This document shows positions 24,701 through 36,011 of a DNA stretch of 64,000 nt, in pieces (positions within the stretch are counted from its first letter, which is position 1; each line of letters starts with the position of its first letter). Source of the stretch: Epinephelus fuscoguttatus (lineage: Eukaryota; Chordata; Actinopteri; Perciformes; Serranidae); NCBI RefSeq assembly GCF_011397635.1, contig NC_064772.1:11795035-11859034 (forward strand), given 5' to 3'. The notes beneath the pieces were generated by a model. The model saw only the letters and a list, made by a program, of their open reading frames with translations. It was not told the origin of the DNA and ran no database searches. The position numbers and the translations under genes were made by a program.

Positions 24701-27700
24701 ACCTGCCTGGTTGTGGTTCTTGTTGAATCTGGCCTGACATCCTCATGTGACTACCCTACAGAAATGAAGCGTCACAATTATCACATCTCATCTCAATGAA
24801 TCCTGTAATTAGAACTTGACTTCATCTTCATCAGTAAAGTGTGCAGTAATCAAGTCATTTACTTGTCATTGTTAGGTAATAACAGGGATCTAAGGGAAAT
24901 GTATTGTACCACTAGTGAAATGAAGGAAGCAGGATATCTTGTAACAGTGATGTCTTTCTGTGTGTCTCTGCAGGGGGAGAAAGGTGCTACAGGATCACCA
25001 GGGTTTCCTGGACTGGATGGACTAAGAGGGGATCAGGTCAGTAAATGGATAGGCCACTAAATACAAGAACAGACAATGGATTTCATGAAAATCAGCTTTT
25101 ACAAATGGTTGAGACTGATCATTTCTGGCTCCTATATGAAATATAGAAATGGAAATAGGGTTTCAAAAGCTGATCGTCAAATCAAACCTGTTGATAGATA
25201 GTATCCCTAAAACAATCTATAACATGTATACATTATATGAAGACAAACAATGGGACAGCATGTATCATTGATAGGATAAAGGCTATAACAGTAAAACATA
25301 CTGCTAATAACTGAAAGTTTCACTTTGTGAATTTGTCTCTTATTTTGTGTCTTCACCAGGGACCAAAGGGGGGCAAAGGTGATCCAGGACTAAAGGTAAA
25401 ACCATCAAAGAGTGGATTTGTGGTGTGACTATGGGTTTAACAGTACACAAAAGTAACAGTTTGGTGTGATTTTGTTACAGCGGGGAAAAAACCCCAAATC
25501 CATAAGGATATGTTTGCTTATGTTCATTTATTGTGAACAGACGGTAGTGCAAGGGTCAAAAACACACAGAATCCTCCTGCTGGAGACGAAGAACATTTCT
25601 GTCCACAGGCAATTTTGGTAACTGTGTTATAATAAAAATAAGGAACATTTCTGTATTACTCTGTACAGACACTGAGCCCACACTCCCCTTAAATGCAGTA
25701 GGTCACAACAGGTTATAAAACTGCAAAGTTGTCTTAAGGTATGAAATTGAAAATGGCAAAATACATGGAATAATAAAAAGTAAAACTTGTGCATTAGTAG
25801 AAGTGTTTCAGTTAGTTCCATCTTGGTTGTATTAAAACATTCAAACCACCCAAACATTTGTCATCCTGGTGGTTGGCACATCTGGGTGATGCAGTCAAAT
25901 GTGTATTAGCATGTGTGATGTCACTCCACTTACAGACCGTACAGCAGTTCAGTAACACCGACACATCGTCCTTGTCTTGTACACAACTCTGTTTCTGTTG
26001 CCGTTATAGCTTCCCGGTAAAATGCAGGCGGGGCTAGAAACTCGGCACAGTGTGATTGATTCACATGCCAATCTACTTGTTGTGCTAATCTTAGCATATG
26101 TTGCTAATGGCGTATGGTTTAAAGTTTCTGTGCAGAACTCACATTTATGAACTTTGGTTCCACATAACATGCACCATGGTATCTACATACTGTGTATTTT
26201 GCATGCAGCTGCTTGTACCAAACCATGAACTCCTGTACCCTGACATTTCGGTACAAGTACGCTCACAGTTAGAGCCCTAGATGTGATCAAACTCATAGAT
26301 GCAGACACACATTTGTGCATTCAAATGTTCATGTTGCTATTCACTTAAAGGCTAAAATGTTGAACATGTTTCTCAGGGAGAGGCAGGACGGGACGGGCTT
26401 AGTCTACCTGGCCCGCCAGGGCCACCTGGACCACCAGGACCCCTCCTCAACCTCCAGGATGTAAGTAACGCCTGACCACAGACATTAAAGACGAGTTTTA
26501 AACTTTATCCACATGACCTTAAACATGTTGTGAAATCAGAGTGATTGAGTTTGTTGAGTGAGTCGGTTTGATTCCATTGATTCTCCCTCTGACTTCTCTC
26601 CTTCAGCTTCTACTTAACGATACAGATGGTGCCTTTAACTTCTCAGGGATTTTTGAAGCTCAGGGATCTGCTGTAAGTATCAGACAGAAAACATCAGTCA
26701 GAAACCAAATGATCTTGACAACGTGACGACAAAAAATGTGTGCTTAGATAGATATTGTTGCTTTATGTTTGCAGATTGGAACAGCTCTTTGTTCCAGTAA
26801 ATGATTTCAGCTGTTTCCTCTCAAACAAGAGTAACATCACAAGAGTTGTACATGACACAAATGAATGCACATACATGGAGATGATAACATGTAGAGAAAT
26901 TATATTAACTTGACTTTATTCCTGTCATAACTGAGTCTGGCAGTTAGATATGACGTTATCTTAATTTTTATCTCCTAAATGTTTGCAGGGTCCAAAGGGT
27001 GACACTGGGTTACCAGGAGTTCAAGGACCTCCAGGACTGAAAGTAAGTGGGACATGTTGTATACATTGTCTCTGCCGTGTAAAACATCAAAGCAGATTAA
27101 GGAGGGTAAAACAAAATGACATGTACTCTTATTTTTCTATATTCACATGGTTAAATTAATAGAAGTTAAGATTTGCACACAAGCATGTTGCCTTCCTCTG
27201 TCTACACATGGTTTATTGGTTTGTGTACTTGTGTATCTGCATGCAGGGTCAAAAGGGTGAGCCAGGGATTGTCATCACAGCAGATGGATCCATGCTGTCA
27301 GACGTAGCTGGTCCACTGGGACCCAAAGGAGTCAAGGTTATATTTGATTTCACTGTTCTTTTGTTGTTGTCGTTGTTTTTACTTTTGAGGTCAAGATCTT
27401 TGACCTCCTATTTTTCTTGTGCATGCACTCACTATGGATATTTAGTGTATGCATTCTCCAGAGGATTTGAGTTTCAGTATTAACACTGTACTGTAAAATA
27501 CAATTTTGAAAACATTTTCAGTAGAGGTGTACAAATCAGTGTAAATGTCTCTTTGTTTGCAGGGAGATATTGGTGTACCTGGACCTGCTGGAATTCCAGT
27601 GAGTATTAACAGTGTGCAACAAAAGCATCTAATCTCAGGTTCTATAACATCATTAACTCCTATTGTTTCCACTGCTGTGGATGAAAGGTGTTGTGAATGC

Positions 27701-30700
27701 ATTTAAAGCCCCTTTCCCACTGGACAAAAAAAAACACTTACACCCACTGACACCTGGCTTTTGCATTTAATGGGAAAGGTTACAATCTGTGTCTGTTCCC
27801 ATGATTCATGACTTTACAGCAATCATGGGTATTTATAGGCTCCAGCGCTGATTGGCAGTGATGAAAACGTGATACCTGGGTAGACATACAAATTTTCCAG
27901 CACAATGCAATGATGTGCTGCTACAACTTCCGCCTGTCTTCTTCCAAGCAGCACTCACACATTGATCCAAATTAGCTGGCAACGAGTTTTAAAGGAAGAC
28001 TGAATAAGTACATTTCACTGGCCTCCATGCTGTTTTTCACTGCTTACTAGAGACATGCTGGGAACACACTCTGTTTGTAGCATACATGACACACTTCTAC
28101 AAACCATGCTTAACACCAGGACAAGACTAACCCACCAATGCGATGGTTACCTGAACCCTGCTACAAAGTGACACTGTAGTGATAAAATATGAGGCCAAAC
28201 GGAGCAGTAATTCACATTATATTTCATTATTTATGAAGATGTGACTCACCTTATAAGTAATGAGATGTAACCCTTACCATTATCCTAACCTTAATTGCCT
28301 CTCTTTTAATAGAATATAATATTAGAATAGAATAGAGGATACTTTATTCATCCCCTCGGGAAATTCGGGTGTCCAGTAGCTCACATATATATCCAATACA
28401 GCAATTACAGACAATAAATAAATATGCATAAATAAGACAGTTAAAAACAAAGGATAGCATGGAATAGGCTTGTAGCACTCCTCCGCCACAGCTCCCAGTG
28501 AGTCCAGTCTCCTGCCCAGCACTGAGCTGACTGCAACATAAAACAGGGCACTCGCCACCACAGTCTGATAAAACAGACTACCTTACCTAATACTTAATAG
28601 CTAGCTATATGCTAACTTAGTTTTTTCTTCAGGGCTTCCCCTTTAGCACCAAGGAGTGAAGAGGGCTGATTGTGGACTGATGCGTAGGAATAATGGGGGA
28701 GGCATGTAGCTAGAGGGCGCGTCACGTAGCTGCTCCAGTCACATATATGCCTATTTGGTTCACTTAACTGTTTTATGACGCGTGTATAGCATTGGACTTG
28801 ACACACTAATAATAACGAGAAACAGAAAGACGCTCGTCTAGTGCACAGCTGCGTGCAACAGGAAAAGGAGTCTATCGTCTGTCTTTAGCAGTGTGTTAAA
28901 AACCTTCATATAGGTGATCATTTTGGTTAAAAAAAAAGGGTCTGAGGATTTGTTTTGTTCCCAACAGGGGCCTATTGGACCACCAGGACCTAAAGGAGAG
29001 TTTGGTTTTCCAGGAAGACCTGTAAGCACCATGAACTCACTATACATTTACCACTTACACTTCCCTTTGCTAACTGATCTTTAGAGTTTAAGTTTGATAC
29101 AGCTGCTGTTTGATAGGCTTTATGTTTAATTTAATCACACATTAACTCAGTTCAAGTCAACAAAAACCCAATTTCCCAGATTTCCATGTGGGAATCATTA
29201 AAGTTTAATCCATCTAACTTGCCACACTGTTGTTGATATATCTTTTGGTTGATGTCTGTGTGTGTAGGGTCGTCCAGGCCTGATGGGACCTAAAGGAGAG
29301 AGAGGGGACTCTGCAGGCCTGCCGGTGAGTCACACACAACTAAACTGGATTAAGACAGAAACCTGGTTCAGAATCTGCAAATGAAACGCACAGTGACTGA
29401 GCAGTAGAATATGATTTCTGATTGCTTTATGTTTTAGTTGATGTTTGCCTTAAATAGTTGAAAAAGCTCACCCTTTTCACTTTCTTTCTTCTGTCTGTGT
29501 TTCTTTTTTGTCTCTTCTTCTTCCTCTTTTTAGGGACCTCCTGGCCCTCCTGGTTTGCCAGGCCGCCCAGGAATATTCAACTGCCCGAAAGGAGTAAGCA
29601 CACACACATTAATTTTCACACAGATCTGATTCAATTCTGCTTTATCACCACATGTATTTTATTTACATGGTCACTGTCCTCTCTTTTGTTACTGAAGACT
29701 GTGTTCCCCATCCCTCCCAGACCCCACTGCAAAATGGCTGTAAGTCTCCATCTTTGCAATCATATATGGCTGATAAAACTCGTCTTTATGAATGCTTTTA
29801 TTACGGCCTGTGATAGAGATTTTTTTTATGAACACTTATTCATTTCTGAGGGCAATTAAAATTCTATATAACCTGTCATCCTCCTGCTCTGTTTATATTC
29901 TAAATCGTATATTAATTTTACTAATGGTGGCCTGAAGGTTTAAAATAAGATTCATAATAATCTAATTGTCTGTCTGTCTTTATTAAACCTCAAGTTGCCT
30001 GTGCCGTCTCATAATTTAATTTATGTGTCTACAGTAATTCACTGTCTGCTGACCCATTCATACAGTTTCTCCTAATCACAAACTCCCTTTCTTTATCTGT
30101 CTCTGTTACACATCTCTACTCTGTTCCCCCTGTGTACACATAACGTGCATGTTGCTCCGTTTAACACTGGTACTACCAAACCTTTCATCACTCAGAACTG
30201 TACGACAATGGCTCTAAAATATTCCTGCAAGCTGCATGCCGAGGGTGGAAAGGCAAAGGCTCATTGCCAATACAGAAACCAGGTAGAGCTGAAATCACAT
30301 CCACAGAAAATCTGCATGAGTCATTTGCATGTTGATCATGAATTAACATTACAGATTGGGTGATTTAATGTGTGATAATGGAATATAATTTGACAGTTTA
30401 TCTTTCTTGGATAATTACCCTGATATTTATGTATGATTTCTAAACTCAGTCACCAATGACTGCTGTTAATATGCTTGTGCTCCATTTTTTCAGCTTAATC
30501 CCAATGGAACCATTGCAGTCGGTAGGTTGGCTCATCTCTGTTGTTTGCCATGAATTAGAAAGTGTGATGTCTGTTTTAGCTATTTTTATCAAAGTAAGGA
30601 CAAGCAGTTAACTTAAGTTTTGTCTCTTAGGTAACTGTCAGACAGGACTAAAAGGAGAGAAGGGAGAGAGAGGCCTTCCTGGATTGCCGGCGCCACCAAG

Positions 30701-33700
30701 TGAGTAAACGCATATGACAGCTGTCCAGTGTATCAACATTAAAAAATAAAAAATGTAAATGCATTTAAATACCATCACAAAGAAAAAATATTCCATAATC
30801 ATAGCAGAGTGAAGGGAGAGGAAGATGAAAAAATAGAAGAGGAGGAAGACAAATGAAAAATACAGGAGGGTCTGTCAGCAGAATTGCTCGGACCATGACT
30901 AATTAAAATTTCATAAATTAAAAATATCTCAGCCATGTGTTTCTTATGCACAAAGTATATGTTAGAGTAGCCATTAGCTTGTTTATTATGCATCACCAAG
31001 GGCTCAAACTCACAACCTCAGGCACCTGCCAAGTGGGAAACCATTGACGGTTTCACACTGTGACTGACAGTCACCGGGGTTGCATGTACAGGCATATTTC
31101 AAACTAGTGTAGAAAAAAAATCAATTATTAAAACCAAATTATGAGAATCTTTTACTTCATCTGGACAACATGGAGATGTCTGTAATCTCTTTTCATCAAG
31201 ACTGATTGCACCATGAGCGTCAAATGACGTATAAAGATGCTCTTATTTCCATTGACTGCAACAGTTGACATGAGGATAAACCTCTACCATGCCATCAAAA
31301 AATGTTTTTGCTTTTTTCATGTGTGTTGGAGATTTATTGAGCAAGAATTTGTGGTCGCTGTTGACAGCACTGTTTACACCAAAACATGCACTGTGTGGTG
31401 GATCATTTGTGAAGGACAGTCTGGTGTCAATTTAGTGAATGTAGTGATGGACTCCGTAATTCCTGCAGCTTAAAGCATCTGAACATTTCTGCTCAATTGC
31501 AGCTACATTTTGATGAAAGTTGCAAAGAAGTAGGATTTATACCTATTTGTTTTGGCTTTTCAATGTTTTTTTTAAACTTTAGAGGGTTGCTGTTGCGCCA
31601 CCATCATGACTATTAGCCCCTAATTTTAGTTGAGAAAGTTTGGCCTAGAACTGGAGCTGTGGGCAAAGTTTGGTTTATTTCCATGCATGGCAGATGTCTT
31701 ATTAGGAAAAATGAAAATAAAAATATTAAGGAAAAGAAGATTTTATCTTAAGGTTATTTTGTTTCGTATTTTCTCTGAACTTCCCCAAAATTTCCTGTAT
31801 TTTTTTTTTATTTGTATTTAATAACTGTCCTGTGAAAACTTTTTTACGTTAATATTGGTTATAACTCCCTCATCTTTTTTCTCTGTTCTAGATACATACC
31901 TTCCCAGGGGTGGCTGGGTAAGTTTCATATGGAAGTGTTTTGTTTTTTTTTATTTTATTATTATTATTTTTTTTTTATTTAATTTGGGGACGTGTTGTGC
32001 CATCAGACTCACCTTTCAAGTCTTGTATGTTTTGTGTGTCTTTGCCTGTGCGTGTAATGACAGGGGTCCAGAGGTGACCAGGGCTTTAAAGGAGAGAAAG
32101 GAGACAAGGGGGAGGCAGGGTTGCCAGGGCGACCAGGTATCCCTGGGAGACCAGGACCTGTGGTGAGTCATGATTCCATGGATACACACCGTGTTATCTT
32201 TGTTACAAATAATGTACCAAAGCAATCGATAACTTGCTCTTGACACATTTCAGGGACCTAAAGGAGAGTCAGTGCTTGGTCCACAAGGCCACCCCGGGGT
32301 GCCAGGTTCACCGGGTATCCCAGGCTATGGCAGACCAGGACCTGTTGGCCCTCCTGGACCACCAGGGCCTCCAGGTCCCTCTGGGTCACCCTCAAGATAT
32401 GGCTCAGGTACAAGTCATGCCATACAAATACAGCAACAGTTTATCCTGTATAGAAATAGACTTATATGTTCTTGTGGCTGATGAGATCAAACAACCAGTT
32501 GTAATGTGCTAATGTGAAAGGTGTGACAATTTTTATGGCAGCTTTGACCATTGCTGGCCCCCCTGGACCTCCTGGACCAGCTGGACCTCCTGGACCTTCG
32601 GGTAACGCAGCATCTGTAAGAGAACTTGTTCCATCTCGACATGTTGAACTGCATATAAATGATACACCAGCATGCTACGAACGTTTGCATGATTATACAC
32701 AGTGTTTCTAGGAAGAAGTTCAGTTTTTCTTCTCTTTATTTGTTTCTCAGCTGAAAACATTTGCAAGCCGTGAGAGTATGATGCAGCACACAGTCAGGGA
32801 TGCAGAGGGAACTCTGATGTACGTCACAGCAACAGGAAGTCTCTTCCTCAAGGTCTCCCAGGGATGGAAAGAGATACAGGTACTGACTTGGGCTAGTCTT
32901 AAAAACACCTTTAACACATTTAAACCACTGACAGGAGAAGTGATTGATATTGATCATCTTGTTACAATGCAATGATCTCCAGGAAACCTTGGGTCCTGGA
33001 ATTCATGTGGATGCCACCTGACACGCACCACCCACGAAACACTGTTGCAGACCATGTATGTCCCTTTATGGCAACAGCACTCTCCAGTGGCTGTACCCAC
33101 CCTGCAGGGAAATGCACCATGCCACACTGCAAAAGCTGCTCAGGAAAGGCCAGAGGAACGTGACAAAGAGCTCAAGGCGTCGACATGGCCTCCTAATTCC
33201 CCATATCCAGATCTGATCAAGCATCCTTGGGATGTGTTGGTGCAGCACCTTGCAACCACAGGACTCAAAGGATTTGCCAATGCCGTATTGCCAGACTCCA
33301 CAGGAAAATCCCAGAGGTCCTGTGTCCATGCCTTGACAGATCAGAGCCAAGTCCAATCCAAGATAGCCTTATTGTGGACCGGGAGTACCTCTGGGGTACC
33401 AGCACATCCCAAGGATGCTCAATCAGATTTGGATCAGGGGAAATTGGAGGCCAGGTTGACGCCTTGAGGGTTTTTTTCACGTTCCTCTGGCTGTTCCTGA
33501 GCTGTTACATTGTGGCATTGCACATTGTCCTGCTGGGGGGGCACTGCCGTCAGGGAGTGTTGTTGCCATGAGGGGTGCAGGGGGTGATGCAGTGATATTG
33601 ATACTAAACATTATTTAGAAGCATCTCATGCACATTAATGTCAGAATGACCTGAAAAATGAAGCTGCAGCATTCAGTAGCTCGAAACATGCCCCAGAGCT

Positions 33701-35978
33701 GCCCCCTTTTAAAATGATATGCATGTAGGTCACGGCTTGACTAATGTAGCAAATAAAACGGTGTAACAGCAGTTTAATTGCTTTTCTGTTTATTACTTGG
33801 ACGTTTTCATGGTCAGTGAAGCATTGAGTGAGTTTCCTGGTTTGCCTTTGAAACCTGTCTAAATCTACTCAGTGGAAAACACGTCCTTTCAGGACCGAGT
33901 GCTGCATATATATATATATATATATATATACTGATATTTGTGGCTCATTCACTGGCTGTGAATCAGCTCTCCAGCATCCCTACTGGTTGAAGGCCGAAAA
34001 GTTTCTCTGTTTGAGAAGATGATCAATGTTTAATCAACAGCGGTATTCGATAAAATGCTCTTGAACTGATAAAAATCAGCAACATGTATTTTTTACAATA
34101 TAGTAGACAAACCTGTCTACTTGGTTGTTTGGATGTTTTTGACATTTCAGGCTTTTTTGTAGTTTAACCAACACATGTAATAAAAGACATGAGCTCAGAT
34201 AACACAACATATTGCATCTGATTTACAGTTTTGATTTTTCTGTTTGTCTCTCCACAGCTTGGCAGTCTGATCTACCTCTCCAATAACATTATTCCACAAG
34301 ATGAGGTACTCATGGTTTATTGTTTTGGCTTTATGCCCAGTAAAAAAGTGCTACTGTGAAATGTTGTACTTTATATGCATTATTTATCAATGTAACATTT
34401 TTTCAACTATTCATTTAGCCTCGAGCTGCATACCAGATAAGAGGAGACACGATGGAAAGAATACGTTCAGTAAACGAAAGGGTGAGTGTCAGTAAGACTG
34501 TGTGATTTTGAATAATGTAAGTGGCTTAATTTGACTGTTGATGCTGGAATGATGAATATTCTGCTACATTCTGAGTCAGTGTCTTGCTTCTTCTAAAATG
34601 TACTTATATTGGCAAGCATGTCCTGATTTTATCTGAGCTGCTGTTTATTGTTGTGATCTTTATGCTTCAGCGTCCTCTGGTTTATTAATTAATTGGTTAG
34701 ATTTTGTTAGTCAAAGGTCAAGGTCTTTGTGACGTTGCACATATCTCATTCTCGTGAACGCAACATCTCAAGAACACCTTAAAGGAATTTCTTTAAATTG
34801 GACACAAACGTCCACTTGAACTGAAGGTCAAACTGATTAGAATTTTGTGGTGAAAGGTCAAGATCAGTGTGACCTCAAAATATGTTTTCAGCCATAACTC
34901 AAGAATTCATACGCTAATTATGATGAAATTTTCATACAAATGTCTAATGGAATATAATAATGAAATAATGACATTTTAAATCCAAAAGGTCCAAGGTCAA
35001 CTTCACTGTGACATAATGTTCTGCATAAATCCCTTTTCTAGCCATTAGTCAATGTCATATCTCAGGAACAGAAGGGCAGACATTTGGTCAGATACTTAAT
35101 CGGTGACACTCATCTGGTGCGCCCACCTTGAAACTGTGGTGATTGAATAGATCTTTGGGGACATCGGCTGAGGAGCATCCATGGTTTTACAGACATGGAT
35201 GCAAACTCTGAGAAACTTGACTAGTGCGCGGAGGCACCCATCTAACGGGCAGTAATTCTGGTTTTGATTTTAATTTCTCATTTACTCTTAATTGTTTGCC
35301 CTCCTTGCTTTCTATCATTCACTTTGGTATTTTATTAAATTTTCCCTTGATGATATTTTAGGTCATTTTTACTCTTTCATTGTGCATTTCGGCTTTTAGT
35401 TTGTGTCATTCTCATTTGTGTTTTACATGTGTTCAGTTTTGTTGTAAAGAGCTTTCTAACTGTGTTTTGAAAGGTGCATATAAATTAAGTTTATTGTTAT
35501 TATTGTTTGCTTTTATGAGGAATGCATACTTTTATATAGTTTTCACAGCATAGTTGTTTTAATTTGACTCCTAATGACTAATTACCAAATTTGTTTGATT
35601 TTCGTAGTCTTTGGTCCAAGTGCATGAAAATTCACAATGTGCAGAATGTTGGTTTTTAGTTCAGACTAACTCTTGCGGGCGTGATTCAAGCGTATATACA
35701 AGACTCTCTTCATATCCTGCAATGGACTAACACCTTAATGTTGTTTCCTCTCCCTCCAGCTCAACCTGGTGGCCTTGAACCAGCCCCACTCAGGCGATAT
35801 GATGGGACTCGACATAGCCGATCGGATGTGTTATGAACAAGCCAAGGCGATGGGTTTGACTCCAAACTACCGCGCCTTCATTTCCTCCCACAGGCAAGAC
35901 CTGGTCCATGTGGTCTACCCTGGTTTCCGAGAAACTCTGCCAGTTACCAACCTCAGGGTGAGCGTGCTCTTCTGCTTT

Positions 35979-36011
<33 letters not shown>

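Larger units (their letters stand above)
20249..29324 (+). other. col15a1: col15a1 central interrupted collagenous region (15 exons)
   Basis: Exons 20249 through 29324 encode short Gly-X-Y segments, each starting with an intact Gly codon, split by non-collagenous breaks. The clearest breaks are [27 protein letters not shown] (22811-24074), [24 protein letters not shown] (26377-26672) and [15 protein letters not shown] (27247-27336). The [14 protein letters not shown] break contains two possible N-glycosylation sites (NDT and NFS) and aligns with the 'ITHGFMNFSD' break of human collagen XV as I remember it. All acceptors end AG and all donors begin GT. Confidence 0.93.
32751..34305 (+). other. 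col15a1: col15a1 trimerisation domain (2 exons)
   Basis: Exon 32751-32879 encodes [40 protein letters not shown] and EIQ. Exon 34258-34305 encodes [16 protein letters not shown]. This matches the association/trimerisation domain of collagens XV and XVIII, with the pattern 'EGTLxYV...LFLKVxxGWKxIQLGxLI'. It nucleates the trimer before helix folding. The intron between the exons contains the Tc1-like inverted pair. Confidence 0.93.

Noticed and set aside
30145..30363. A separate small gene starting MHVAPFNTG
   Set aside because: Its middle is the predicted col15a1 exon 30196-30282; the rest runs into intron sequence.
32587..32607. Earlier splice donor GG|GTAACG for exon 32542
   Set aside because: It would put the trimerisation exon out of frame with an early stop. 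The GCATCT|GTAAGA donor keeps the frame.
33227..33571. Plus-strand frame of 114 codons over the Tc1-like region
   Set aside because: It is a shadow frame of the inverted minus-strand transposase remnant.
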